Source: Thermoproteota archaeon
GTDB lineage: Archaea; Thermoproteota; Methanomethylicia; Culexarchaeales; B10-G16
Length of the DNA stretch: 64,000 bases
NCBI GenBank assembly: GCA_003649185.1
Contig: QMRB01000002.1
Coordinates: 1 to 64,000, forward strand
Direction: 5' to 3'
The translations under genes and the position numbers were made by a program. Below are positions 1 to 8,720 of this stretch, one piece after another (position 1 is the first letter of the stretch; every line of letters starts with the position of its first letter). A model generated the notes under the pieces. The model was not told the DNA's origin. It ran no database searches and was given only the letters and a program-made list of their open reading frames with translations.

Positions 1-195
1 GAGAAGACGCTTTCATATCTAAGAGTTAAATATAGAGCTAAAGAGATAATTCCAACAACATTGGAAGATAAAAGGTTTGGCGGATATACTATCATGACGA
101 TGATTTGGGGAATGTCTCTCGACGATATAAAGCCTAAACTGAGAACTAAGAGGCCGCTAACAGAGGAAATTTTGAAGACCTTTAGACTGAGCTAA
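1..195 (+). CDS. C-terminal end of an unidentified protein (partial)
   Basis: The window opens inside a reading frame (frame 1) that runs 64 codons to a TAA at 193-195. The visible tail is basic and soluble-looking and ends in TEEILKTFRLS. I do not recognise the family from this fragment. It lies about 100 nt before the S25e gene on the same strand, so the two could be co-transcribed. There are no membrane segments or metal-binding cysteines in the visible part. Confidence 0.6.
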   Translation, partial: EKTLSYLRVKYRAKEIIPTTLEDKRFGGYTIMTMIWGMSLDDIKPKLRTKRPLTEEILKTFRLS

Positions 196-296
196 AATAA
201 ATCTTCCCAATTTTTCTCCAATAAGAATGAAATAGAAAAACTAATTAAATTACTATGCATTTTAAATTTTAGACCTGCAGCTGAGGGGGATGGGCT

Positions 297-614
297 GTGG
301 GTGGAAGGCAAAAAACATTTCTCATAATGGAACGCCCCCAAATTCGGGTAAGGAGAAAAATCGGTAGAAGAGCAGAACCCAAGGAGAAAAAAATTAGAGA
401 GATAGAGTTGAATGAAGACAGGATAAAGGAGATAAAGGAAACTGTGAGAAAGATGAAGTGTATAACTCCTGCTGAAATATCAATAAAATTTGATCTAAGA
501 TTGAGCATTGTTAAAGACCTTCTAGAGGAAATGGAGAAGGCTGGAGAGATTATAAGGATTTCGAAGAATAGAAGAATTATAATATATAAGCCTTCAGTAA
601 AGCAGGAGACATAA
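297..614 (+). CDS. rps25e: Small ribosomal subunit protein S25e
   Basis: A 105-aa basic protein. The first 40 residues are Lys/Arg-rich and probably disordered. The second half is a winged-helix domain with the S25e pattern: KCITPAEISIKFDLRLS (about residues 54-70), then a leucine-rich recognition helix and KNRRIIIYKP at the end. S25e is a small-subunit protein shared by eukaryotes and the TACK archaea and missing from Euryarchaeota, so it is a useful lineage marker. The GTG start is chosen because GAGGGGGA lies 7 nt upstream; an internal ATG at codon 11 is possible but has no such site. Similarity of the C-terminal domain is clear; the N-terminal tail is divergent. Confidence 0.8.
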   Translation: MGGRQKTFLIMERPQIRVRRKIGRRAEPKEKKIREIELNEDRIKEIKETVRKMKCITPAEISIKFDLRLSIVKDLLEEMEKAGEIIRISKNRRIIIYKPSVKQET

Positions 615-657
615 GAAGATTAATACAGAAAACACTATAACAATTAAAACGATAACC

Positions 658-1749
658 ATGTTTGAAAAGGGAGAGATAGATGAAAATTATGTTAGAGTTG
701 AAAGAGATGAACTCTTCAAATTCATAGTTAATGTAATGGTTAAACTTGGAGTAAATAGAAGAGATGCAAAGATCTTTGCAGACAACCTTGTAACAGCAGA
801 CTTGAGAGGCGTTGAAAGCCACGGAGTTCAGAGGCTTAAAAGATACGTTAACGGAATATTGAGTGGCGGAGTGAATGTAAAGTCTAAAATCAGGATTGTA
901 AGGGAGGGAGAAACATATGCCCTTTTAGATGGAGATAGAGGATTAGGTCAAATCATAGGTTTTAAGGCTATGAAGATCGCTATAAATAAGGCTAGAGATC
1001 ATGGTTTAGGATTCGTCTTAGTTAAAAATAGCAATCATTATGGAATTGCAGGCTACTATGCATTAATTGCAGCCAAGGAGGAGATGATAGGTATAAGTAT
1101 GACAAATTCTAGGCCGCTTGTAGCTCCAACCAACAGTATAGATAGATTTTTAGGTACAAATCCCATAGCATTTGCTGCGCCAACTAATAGTCGACCATTC
1201 CTATTGGATATGGCTACCAGCATAGTTCCCATAGGAAAACTTGAAGTTTACAGAAGGAAAGAAAGGAAGATTCCAAGAGGATGGGCAATAGATTCAAATG
1301 GAAATTTAACTGATAATCCTGAAGATGTCTTCAATGGCGGCGCATTACTGCCACTGGGAGGGCTAGGAGAAATACTGGGAGGCCATAAAGGTTACGGTTT
1401 AAGCCTCATGATAGATATAATTACTGGGATACTTAGCGGAGGCGTATGGAGCAGATATGTGAAGAATACGGAGCATAGAGATAGCAATGTTTCACATCTC
1501 TTCACAGCTATAAATATTGAAGCATTTATGCCGCTGAAAGATTTTAAGAAGAGAATGGATGAAATGATAGCTGAAATTAAGAAGTTAAGGAGACATAGCA
1601 AATTTAACGAAATCTGGATACACGGTGAGAAAGGATTTTTAACGGAGGAGACTAGACTTAAAATAGGCATTCCAATCTATAGAAAAGTTTTATGTGAATT
1701 GAATATCATAGCGGATCAATTAAGAATAGATAGGCTTAAGGTTAAATGA
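658..1749 (+). CDS. Malate/L-lactate dehydrogenase family oxidoreductase (Ldh_2)
   Basis: A 363-aa protein of the Ldh_2/YlbC/ComC family, NAD(P)H-dependent dehydrogenases of 2-hydroxy acids (malate, sulfolactate, ureidoglycolate and similar) that do not use a Rossmann fold. Family motifs are seen in order: ESHGVQRLKRY (about 53-63, with the conserved His), VKNSNHYGIAGYYA (about 122-135), and FLGTNPIAFAAP (about 164-175). Length is usual for the family. The substrate cannot be read from the sequence; malate or sulfolactate are the commonest in archaea. The 3' end overlaps the convergent gene at 1742 by 8 nt. No clear ribosome binding site precedes the ATG. Confidence 0.88.
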   Translation: MFEKGEIDENYVRVERDELFKFIVNVMVKLGVNRRDAKIFADNLVTADLRGVESHGVQRLKRYVNGILSGGVNVKSKIRIVREGETYALLDGDRGLGQIIGFKAMKIAINKARDHGLGFVLVKNSNHYGIAGYYALIAAKEEMIGISMTNSRPLVAPTNSIDRFLGTNPIAFAAPTNSRPFLLDMATSIVPIGKLEVYRRKERKIPRGWAIDSNGNLTDNPEDVFNGGALLPLGGLGEILGGHKGYGLSLMIDIITGILSGGVWSRYVKNTEHRDSNVSHLFTAINIEAFMPLKDFKKRMDEMIAEIKKLRRHSKFNEIWIHGEKGFLTEETRLKIGIPIYRKVLCELNIIADQLRIDRLKVK

Positions 1750-2326
1750 AATCTGACAGCTTTCTTCTCCTCTTAACTTTCGGAAGCCTATCTGTAGCAT
1801 TTAAAACTCCAACTGGAGAATACTCAACAAAACCCAGTTCTAAAAGTCTTCTCAAAATTCTTTCAGGTTCAGAGACTCCGATAAGCTTTAAATCATTAAT
1901 GAACCTTATTATCCCAACACTCCAATAATTATTTAAATATTCTACAGCCTTTACCAAATCATCATTTAACCCTTCAACTTTGGAATCTGACTTTTCATGT
2001 TCAACTTGATGTGTACGATCTTTATTCTTATATGTTTCTTTTCTTTCAACACTATAATTTCTTTTTATTTTAACTGCCGATATCCTTTTTGGAACTGGAA
2101 ATGCCACCATGATGTTTTGAGGTTGATGGAAGCCTTCTTCAACACTTAACTTTCCAGCCTCAATTAGATCGTTGAGAACTATGCTCAACGTTAAACTTCC
2201 AATTCCATGTTTTTCAGCCCATTCTAGAAGATCATTAAATGAAACTGTACCCTTAGAATATATGAAACTGTAAATTAAACTGAGAATCTTTGAATATGCA
2301 TCCTTCGACTCTGCCAAAATACTCAC
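1742..2326 (-). CDS. Unknown protein with two winged-helix-like halves
   Basis: A 194-aa protein I do not recognise. Residues about 10-75 (YSKGTVSFNDLLEWAEKHGI..., ending in a GKLSVEEGF turn) and about 125-180 (LIGVSEPERILRRLLELGFVEYSP) both look like helix-turn-helix/winged-helix units. They are joined by a charged linker rich in Lys/Glu/Ser (about 85-120), and the protein ends in a basic tail (KVKRRRKLSDF). The layout suggests a DNA- or RNA-binding adaptor. It converges on the Ldh_2 gene and is divergent from the unknown helix-turn-helix gene at 2377. No cysteines or membrane segments. Function unknown. Confidence 0.65.
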   Translation of the reverse strand: MSILAESKDAYSKILSLIYSFIYSKGTVSFNDLLEWAEKHGIGSLTLSIVLNDLIEAGKLSVEEGFHQPQNIMVAFPVPKRISAVKIKRNYSVERKETYKNKDRTHQVEHEKSDSKVEGLNDDLVKAVEYLNNYWSVGIIRFINDLKLIGVSEPERILRRLLELGFVEYSPVGVLNATDRLPKVKRRRKLSDFI

Positions 2327-2376
2327 CCAAACTACAACAAATTATTTGACGATGAAACCCTATAAATTATTATGAA

Positions 2377-2781
2377 ATGCCGAGGAGACTGATTGAAAAG
2401 GAAAGGAAAACAGGCTACATGTATTTCAATGCTAAAAAAATTAGAAGTAATATGAGGCTTGAAGAGATACTTGACGTAGTTTTCACAAGGGCGGAAGAGT
2501 ATAAGAGAACTGCCAGAGCGATTTTGGAGGGGATAAAAGATATTGCAAATACCCTGAATCGTAGAACTCTATGGATAGATGACTCTGAAATGTCAAACCT
2601 CATAAGGGAGAGAATTGGTTGGAAGAGAAGAAGCTTAGCTTATAGAGTTTTATCCGAATTTCTAATACCAATGGGATTTATAGATTATAGACCTGATGAG
2701 GGCAGATATATTATTAGCAGAGCCTTTCAAAATGCTCTGGTAAGATTAGGATCATCATATGGAAGATGGGTGAGAAGTTGA
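2377..2781 (+). CDS. Unknown small basic winged-helix-like protein
   Basis: A 134-aa basic protein of unknown family. The centre and C-terminus (from about residue 65: MSNLIRERIGWKRRSLAYRV, then FLIPMGFIDYRPDEGRYIIS) read like a winged helix with a beta-hairpin wing, so nucleic-acid binding is a reasonable guess. It overlaps the PfkB kinase by about 16 nt if that gene starts at 2766, which implies translational coupling. It is divergent from the two-winged-helix gene at 1742-2326, and the 50 bp between them must hold both promoters. Confidence 0.6.
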   Translation: MPRRLIEKERKTGYMYFNAKKIRSNMRLEEILDVVFTRAEEYKRTARAILEGIKDIANTLNRRTLWIDDSEMSNLIRERIGWKRRSLAYRVLSEFLIPMGFIDYRPDEGRYIISRAFQNALVRLGSSYGRWVRS

Positions 2782-3809
2782 ATATAGAAATGCAAAGACT
2801 CCTATATGCTAAACCCAGCTTCACAGTTGTGGCGATGCCTGACTTTTTCATAGACCATTTTATAGAAACAGATATGACAATAGAAGACGTGGCAAGAGAA
2901 TTTTATGCGGTAGCTGAGAGGGGAGGAGGAAACATCTTCAAAAATACGCAACATATTCGGAGAGGGGGATGTGCCGCAAATTTTTCAGCAGCATTGGGAA
3001 AGCTAAATGTGAATGTAAAGCTAATTACATTGGCAAATAAGCTTGGAATGAACATTTTAATGAGAGAATGTGAGGGAGTTGATTTATCGCATGTTAAAAT
3101 CGTGAAAGATCAAGCAATAACCACTATAATAGAAACTAAAAGGAAAGGTAGAAGGATAAATATAATGTTGAGCTTTCCAAGCATTCTATCTAAATTCACC
3201 ACGAAAAATCTTGAGGAGGAAGATTGGGAGACAATTTTAAAATCCGATTTCACATGCATATTCAGCTGGAATATAAATTTGAGAGGGAATGAATTGGTGA
3301 GGGAAATCTTTCAAAGAGTGAAAAATTGTGGAAGGGGAAGAACATATTTGGATCTAGGAGACCCATCAAATAGAATTGAAGAGTTAAAAGATCTGATAAA
3401 GATTCTGGAGAAAGAAGAATTTGTAGATGCCTTAAGTCTGAATGAAAATGAGCTGAGAAGAGTATATGAGCAGATATTCAACTTTAAAGGTGAAAAAGAT
3501 TTTGAAACAATGATCGTAGAATTATCTGAAAAATTGAATCCAAGACTGGATATCCATACACCGGAATATTCTGCAACAGCTAAAGATGGAGAAATAACTT
3601 TAAAACCAACTTTCAAAGTGAAAGTTCACCATACAACTGGAGCTGGAGATTCGTGGAATGCGGGAAATATATTTGGATGGGGGTTATCATTAAGCGATGA
3701 AGAAAGATTGGAGATAGCCAACTCTGTGGCAGCATACTACATTTCAAATCCATATATGAAGCATCCGAGCAGAATTGAACTAATAGAATTTCTTAAAAAG
3801 CAAGGTTGA
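2766..3809 (+). CDS. PfkB-family (ribokinase-like) carbohydrate kinase
   Basis: A 347-aa kinase of the PfkB/ribokinase fold, which phosphorylates a sugar, nucleoside or vitamin hydroxyl with ATP. The N-terminal signature is RRGGCAANFSAALGKL (about residues 65-80). The C-terminal signature is TTGAGDSWNAG (about 290-300), with the catalytic base Asp295. The substrate cannot be told: candidates in archaea include ribose, fructose, 2-keto-3-deoxygluconate, nucleosides or ADP-dependent relatives. The insert-rich middle (about 100-200) is divergent. The first ATG overlaps the upstream gene; an ATG at 2790 (MQRLLYAK) is an alternative that avoids the overlap. Confidence 0.85.
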   Translation: MGEKLNIEMQRLLYAKPSFTVVAMPDFFIDHFIETDMTIEDVAREFYAVAERGGGNIFKNTQHIRRGGCAANFSAALGKLNVNVKLITLANKLGMNILMRECEGVDLSHVKIVKDQAITTIIETKRKGRRINIMLSFPSILSKFTTKNLEEEDWETILKSDFTCIFSWNINLRGNELVREIFQRVKNCGRGRTYLDLGDPSNRIEELKDLIKILEKEEFVDALSLNENELRRVYEQIFNFKGEKDFETMIVELSEKLNPRLDIHTPEYSATAKDGEITLKPTFKVKVHHTTGAGDSWNAGNIFGWGLSLSDEERLEIANSVAAYYISNPYMKHPSRIELIEFLKKQG

Positions 3810-3911
3810 AGGAAGCCTCTGTAATTTTATTTCATAAGGCAATGCATCATCAAAACATTTAAAAAACTTCATTAACTAAATATAGATATAACAATTGAAA
3901 AGGTGAGGTTA

Positions 3912-4055
3912 ATGGCTAAATGTCCAAAATGTGGAACAAATGTTGAGAATCCGGTTAAGACATGGGTGCTTGCACCGAAGGGAAGGAGAGCTGTCACAAT
4001 AGGATTATTTAAATGTCCAGTTTGCGGAGCATACTTCAGGGCTGGAATAAAGTGA
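3912..4055 (+). CDS. Cren7-like chromatin protein with zinc-ribbon cysteines
   Basis: A 47-aa protein. The core [18 protein letters not shown] followed by P..G.YFR matches crenarchaeal Cren7 (WALAPKGRKGVKIGLFKDP, then GKYFR) almost position for position. Cren7 is a small SH3-like protein that binds the DNA minor groove and bends and compacts chromatin. Unlike Cren7, this protein has four cysteines as two CPxC knuckles: CPKC at residues 4-7 and CPVC at 35-38. They sit where Cren7 has KTPAG and KDPETG. It also lacks Cren7's C-terminal HKLPDDYPI tail. So it should be a zinc ribbon with a Cren7-type DNA-binding face. GGTGAGG at 3902-3908 supports the ATG, and a TATA-like ATTTAAAAAA sits near 3857. 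Single gene, not in an operon. Confidence 0.85.
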   Translation: MAKCPKCGTNVENPVKTWVLAPKGRRAVTIGLFKCPVCGAYFRAGIK

Positions 4056-4129
4056 GCAGTTGAAACATTACAACAAAAATAAAATATTTTTTAACTATTT
4101 TATATGAAACGAAAAAATTTAAGTTAAAA

Positions 4130-5035
4130 TTATTCACTGAGCATTATTGGATTGATCCAAGCCTTACCTCCATCTGAGGATTCCAATTCTATTCGAAGAA
4201 AAACCTCAAAATTGTCAAGTGGACAGGAGATTTCTGTAATAGTGTTTCCCTCAGCATTAAATCTGAAACCTAAACCGTTTCGCGAAATAAATGAAATAGA
4301 TGTTACAGGAGAACATTTAACGTAGATCTCTTCATCATTAAACTTGATATCAAAGAATTCAGGTCCCGTACTGGAATAGAAGAGTCCTCTTCTAATAGAG
4401 TTCATTATTGAATCCTCACTAAGAGAAGGCGCCTTAACCATTATCCATGCACCGCAAGCATCCATCGGCAACTTATCCTTATACCAGTGTGCATCATCAA
4501 CTGCAAATCCTAACACGTAATGTTTTCTAGAGAGTAAGTCGTCCCAGTGAACTGTTGAGAAACCCTTAGAAACAGAGTAATGGCAATGTGTATTATAAAT
4601 TTCTATTCCCAAGTAACCTCTAATCTTTAACAAATCATGCACAGTCAATGAAGACCAGTAGGGATGAGCAATTAAAGCTTCACCACCCTCCCTTAAAATT
4701 TCGTTGATACATTTCTGGGGATCTCTATATTCAATTTTATTTTTAACATTCAATCCAATAATATGATATTTGGTGTCGATTTCAGAGCTGGGAACATCAA
4801 GTTCAATTCCTTTGAAAACGAGGAAATTTCCTGTAAAACTTTTTGACAGATCTCTAATCGGAGTTACATCTCGATGATCAGTTATAAAGAGAAAATCATA
4901 TCCATAAGCCTTGTATAGTTTACAGACATCTAGAGGGGATAAGCTTCCATCGGACTGGGTTGTATGAGCATGTAGATTACCCTTAAACCATTCACCTTCC
5001 ATCTCAAAAGGGTTGGGAAAATACTTTGAAACCAT
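4130..5035 (-). CDS. PHP-domain metal-dependent phosphoesterase
   Basis: A 301-aa PHP-domain protein, a trinuclear-metal phosphoesterase fold also found in DNA polymerases and histidinol phosphatase. Motif I is NLHAHTTQSDGSLSP (about residues 19-33). FITDHRD (about 50-56), ALIAHPYWS (about 118-126) and the late DDAHW (about 177-181) give the other metal ligands. Such stand-alone archaeal proteins are usually annotated as predicted metal-dependent phosphoesterases acting on nucleotides or sugar phosphates. The last 60 residues form a beta-rich C-terminal extension. It stands alone, between the Cren7-like gene and the Fe-S protein gene. Confidence 0.85.
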   Translation of the reverse strand: MVSKYFPNPFEMEGEWFKGNLHAHTTQSDGSLSPLDVCKLYKAYGYDFLFITDHRDVTPIRDLSKSFTGNFLVFKGIELDVPSSEIDTKYHIIGLNVKNKIEYRDPQKCINEILREGGEALIAHPYWSSLTVHDLLKIRGYLGIEIYNTHCHYSVSKGFSTVHWDDLLSRKHYVLGFAVDDAHWYKDKLPMDACGAWIMVKAPSLSEDSIMNSIRRGLFYSSTGPEFFDIKFNDEEIYVKCSPVTSISFISRNGLGFRFNAEGNTITEISCPLDNFEVFLRIELESSDGGKAWINPIMLSE

Positions 5036-5236
5036 GAGTTAAAAGAAAACATAAAAATATTTAAGACTTATCAGTCGAACATGCCGCTATAGTACGATTG
5101 CAGATAAAAATAGGTTTAAAACCTTTCTTCACAAACTTGGATTTAATGAACATGGAAAACATTCATATTAAGTATTGGTTATTCTAGTTATCACCTGTAC
5201 CGGATGAAGAAGCCCACCTTTAGATTGAAGACAAAT

Positions 5237-6307
5237 TCATTTAGAGTAGTCTTCTATTTTCCAGAATTCGTCTGGTGTAACATCCATCTTCTTCGAGGTT
5301 ATTAGATTATAGGGGCACACTTTTATGCATGTAGAGCAGTCTATTCCATTTTCACACCAGTATAGATAGCATTTTTCTACATCTACATACCATTTCAATG
5401 CTCCAGGATTATTTGACTTGCATTTAATTTGGAAACTTGGTTCGTCTTCCATGGAGATGGCTCCTGCCTCACAATTTTCCGCGCAAAGTTTACACTTTCT
5501 ACAGAAATCTTTCACACCGAATTCTATAGGTTTATCCACTTCTAATGGCATGTCTGTAAATATTTTGCATAGTCTTACTCTAGGCCCATACTCCGGTGTT
5601 ATTAGAAGACCATTTCTTCCAAGCTCTCCCAATCCTGCATCTATAGCTAATGGTATACTTAGGGCAGTGTCATTTCCACATTGAATAGCATTATAACCGA
5701 GATTTCTTATAAATTCACCCATACATGCAAGTAGGAAAGCCATTTTGGAATAGCCTACTCCTGTTGCGGCAGCTGCAATTGGGGATGGCGAGGTAGCTAT
5801 CCCCTCAGGATCCATTTCTATTGCCATGACAATTGCATATTTATATTGCTCTGGGAGTTCCACTTCTTCATAAAGCCAATCTCTATTTAATCTGCAGATG
5901 CCTATCAAGTCGGCTCCAAAAAATTTTGCAGCACGCTTCAATATTAGGCTCATTTTATGCGGATCATCTACATTTTGCTTTATACGGGACCAATCTATAC
6001 TTATGCTTGCTGCAGGTTCACGATACAATTTGATTCTATTCCAAGAAAAGCCTCCTTTGAAGGCGTCATGCACTATCCATGATGCATAGGCTAGGGCGAA
6101 ATCGATCCGCGAATATCCGGGTTTTCTCTCTTTAATTATTTCTAGGGTTCGCTCATTATATAGTCGTCTATATCCTTTCCACGACTTATCCCACATCACC
6201 CTTTCAAAAAGCACATCTTTATATTTGAATCTTTTAAGTCTACTTTTATCCACTATGTATGGCGGCTTCTCAATTCTTCTAACTTGGATTTTAAGAGATG
6301 TCTCCAT
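5237..6307 (-). CDS. Reductive-dehalogenase-like 4Fe-4S protein (RdhA/QueG-type fold)
   Basis: About 356 aa. The C-terminal part has two ferredoxin-type cluster motifs: CRKCKLCAENC (about residues 269-279) and CENGIDCSTCIKVCP (about 318-332). Before these, the region with GADLIGICRLNRDW (about 131-144), AMEIxxDPEG-like strands and IDAGLGELGRNGLLITPEYGPR (split over about 222-244) matches the nitroreductase-like, corrinoid-binding part of RdhA-type proteins. No twin-arginine signal is seen and no RdhB-like anchor gene lies next to it, so it should be cytoplasmic. Its role is unknown; reductive dehalogenation is only one possibility. GGAGG lies 9 nt before the second ATG, so I start at 6307; the first ATG at 6316 touches the ribosome site. 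Confidence 0.78.
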   Translation of the reverse strand: METSLKIQVRRIEKPPYIVDKSRLKRFKYKDVLFERVMWDKSWKGYRRLYNERTLEIIKERKPGYSRIDFALAYASWIVHDAFKGGFSWNRIKLYREPAASISIDWSRIKQNVDDPHKMSLILKRAAKFFGADLIGICRLNRDWLYEEVELPEQYKYAIVMAIEMDPEGIATSPSPIAAAATGVGYSKMAFLLACMGEFIRNLGYNAIQCGNDTALSIPLAIDAGLGELGRNGLLITPEYGPRVRLCKIFTDMPLEVDKPIEFGVKDFCRKCKLCAENCEAGAISMEDEPSFQIKCKSNNPGALKWYVDVEKCYLYWCENGIDCSTCIKVCPYNLITSKKMDVTPDEFWKIEDYSK

Positions 6308-6415
6308 GGAAAGCATCCTCCGATCACTTTAACGTTTCAAATAGCTAATTCTTAAATTTATATTTTAATATATTATTATATTGTTAGATAGTGTAATGGC
6401 TATTTGAAGATTTCC

Positions 6416-7819
6416 TTACACTTTATGATATCTATTACGCTCTATGAATAAGTCGATCTTTCCATTTTCTCCAATCATGAATTCCACCGGTTGCCTTACA
6501 CCATTAGACCATATGTAGAATCTGTTCGTCTTTAAATCGTCATCTTCAGGGATAAGTGGAACGGTAACTTCGCCGAAAGGCGACTTCTGAATAAGATATA
6601 GCAGTCCACCTCTATTTACTACGTCAACTTTGCTCAACCCTCTATATGATTCATATCTACCTGTTAAGAGCTCCATTTTCCTCATTATTTTTATTAAGGG
6701 TAAATCGCTCTCAGGTTTTTTACCCATCAATATTGCAAAGATTGCTTGAGCTAAAGCTTCATATGGAAAGCCTACAATATTTGAAGCCATTGCAACGCCA
6801 ATTCTACGTGAAGGTATAAAGCCTAGGAAGGCTGTTGAGACGAGAATTGAACCTCCATGTACAACCATCTTCTCGCCGAAGAAGTCTTCAATGATTCTCC
6901 ATCCATAACCATATCCACATCTACCGAAATGTCTTCGCGGAAGCTCCACATATATATTTCTCATACTCTTAATAAGGTCGGAACCTAATATTCTCATATC
7001 ATCGAATACTCCATCGTTAACATTCATTTTAATGTAATTTGCCAATTCCATTACTGAGCTGATTAGACCTCCAGCTGCAGCAATAAATGAGAATTCAGGA
7101 TTCAATTTTACTTCCGGATAGGGAAAATCTGTTGCTATAAGTTTTCCATTCTTTCCCCGTCTATAAGGTGTTATTCTATCAGGATCTTTTTCAAACTCTT
7201 CCTTAGAAAAAGTAGATCTATACATTTTTATGGGTTTCAAAATGTTCTTATCGACATATTCATGGAAACTGATTCCACTAACCTTCTGTATTATGTGTCC
7301 AAGCATCCTGTAGCCAGCATTAAGATAGAAGAATCTTATCCCCGGTTTGCAGACTACTTCGCTTCCAGCATTATTTATGTGCCTATAGAAATCTTCGGTG
7401 CTGCTGAAAGGTATACCTATATTTAATCCTATGCCTCTAAGAAGAGCTATAGTGGATGTTCCTAGAGATGGTATTCCAGATGAATGGGTGAGCAGATGAT
7501 GTATAGTTATAGGAGCATCTTCAAATCCCAATTTTAATGGAATATACTTGTTGGCAGGATCATCTAGACTTATTAAACCCTTCTCAACCAATTGAAGAAT
7601 ACCGATAGCTACAAAAGATTTGGTAATTGAGCCAACACCATATAGAGTGTTCGGCGTTGCGGGAAGGTTTAGCTCAACATTTCTAGCGCCGAAACCCTCA
7701 GCAAAAATCACATTGTCATCTTCAACAACAGCTATGCTGAACCCTGGAATTTTATATTTACTCATCCAACTTGGAACTTTATCCAAGATAAAGGACTCAA
7801 GTTTCTCATGGACATTCAA
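6416..7819 (-). CDS. Class C beta-lactamase-like serine hydrolase
   Basis: A 467-aa serine hydrolase of the beta-lactamase class C/esterase EstB/D-aminopeptidase DmpB superfamily. The catalytic SxxK is SITK (Ser64, Lys67), the second element is YLN (Tyr165, Asn167), and the third is HGGS (about residue 320). A beta-barrel-like C-terminal domain follows (about 370-467). No signal peptide is visible, so it is probably cytoplasmic, where such archaeal enzymes act as peptidases or esterases, often on D-amino-acid or beta-lactam-like bonds. The TTG start is backed by GGGGTGA 4 nt upstream. Confidence 0.87.
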   Translation of the reverse strand: MNVHEKLESFILDKVPSWMSKYKIPGFSIAVVEDDNVIFAEGFGARNVELNLPATPNTLYGVGSITKSFVAIGILQLVEKGLISLDDPANKYIPLKLGFEDAPITIHHLLTHSSGIPSLGTSTIALLRGIGLNIGIPFSSTEDFYRHINNAGSEVVCKPGIRFFYLNAGYRMLGHIIQKVSGISFHEYVDKNILKPIKMYRSTFSKEEFEKDPDRITPYRRGKNGKLIATDFPYPEVKLNPEFSFIAAAGGLISSVMELANYIKMNVNDGVFDDMRILGSDLIKSMRNIYVELPRRHFGRCGYGYGWRIIEDFFGEKMVVHGGSILVSTAFLGFIPSRRIGVAMASNIVGFPYEALAQAIFAILMGKKPESDLPLIKIMRKMELLTGRYESYRGLSKVDVVNRGGLLYLIQKSPFGEVTVPLIPEDDDLKTNRFYIWSNGVRQPVEFMIGENGKIDLFIERNRYHKV

Positions 7820-7985
7820 GGTTTCACCCCAATGAAGTATCTAAAAATATTAGATTTAATCTAGCCATTAAATGTTACTTATATCGACTATAAACTGGTA
7901 ATATATTATTTCAAATTAAAGGAAAATTGATAGATTATTATTATAAAAAGTGAGAATTTAAGCTGCGAACACTGCGTTAGCCATT

Positions 7986-8491
7986 CTAATACTCCTTCAA
8001 CTTCTCCAGTAAGAATTGCCTTCGATCTCTTTTACTCAGCTTAGATAACTCCGATTCATATTTTTCCCCTAAAAGTTTAACTTTACAATAAGTATATAGT
8101 GCATCATACATTATTGCAGCTTTTTGAAGAGCCTAAAATCATCTTTAGAAGAATATCGAACACCAGTCATAAGACGATCTAATCCCACACCTTCAGGTGC
8201 AACTTCCGTTTCACCTGTATCTGCAGTATGAACGATTTTCGCCAACTCCAGCAATGCAGGATCACTTAAACCATACTCTTCAATTATAACTTCGAAGCTG
8301 CAGTTACCATTTCTATGGCCCAGTTTAACACCTTTAGCATCGAAAGGTGTTGCATCGGTTTCCTTAACAACTTCGTCGATCTTCTCAGGAGATACAAATA
8401 TGAATTCTGCATCAGAATCTATGAATCTTTTTATTAGCTAGGGACAGGCGGTTCTATCTACATGAACAAATTCCCGTGCAACCCACTTCAA
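7986..8491 (-). pseudogene. Decayed ChrB C-terminal-domain (chromate resistance-like) gene
   Basis: Reading the minus strand from a TTG at 8491 gives KWVAREFVHVDRTACP, then a TAG stop (8440-8438), then LIKRFIDSDAEFIFVSPEKI, then FDAKGVKLGHRNGNCSFEVI and LAKIVHTADTGET. This is the ChrB C-terminal domain (chromate-resistance and related sensors). The TAG replaces the Trp of the family's CPWLIRRFID motif. A second lesion is a one-base loss in the A run at 8121-8125, after which the frame continues as KAAIMYDALYTYCKVKL to a stop at 7986. Two independent lesions make a pseudogene likely; a sequencing error could explain one but hardly both. No ChrA transporter gene is nearby. Confidence 0.8.
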
Positions 8492-8720
8492 ATTATCATC
8501 AAAGAACTATTATAATCGGTATGGAGAAATAAAGAGTATCATTTAATAGTAGAAAATTTGGAATATATAATATTAATTGTATTTCTAACTATTAATTAAA
8601 GATTACCTATGCAAAACCATCAAGTAATTATTATTGGTCATTTCAACCTAACATTATAGAAGACCAAAATCCAAGAGCATACGAGAAGATTAACAAGGAT
8701 TACATGGATAAATTTTCCAG
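8492..8720. other. Non-coding stretch between ChrB relic and acidic ORF
   Basis: No supported gene. AT-rich sequence; no hairpins or RNA genes that I can recognise by eye. Confidence 0.4.

Noticed and set aside
5080-5236. Possible insertion-sequence end (GAAGCCCACCTTTAG near 5208, and a short coding-like scrap)
   Set aside because: It resembles the right ends of some IS200/IS605 elements, but there is no second end, no tnpB sequence and no clear hairpin.
8438-8440. TAG in the ChrB-like frame as a possible pyrrolysine codon
   Set aside because: The residue replaced is a conserved Trp, one base from TAG, and a second lesion lies further along the same gene. A plain nonsense mutation explains it better.
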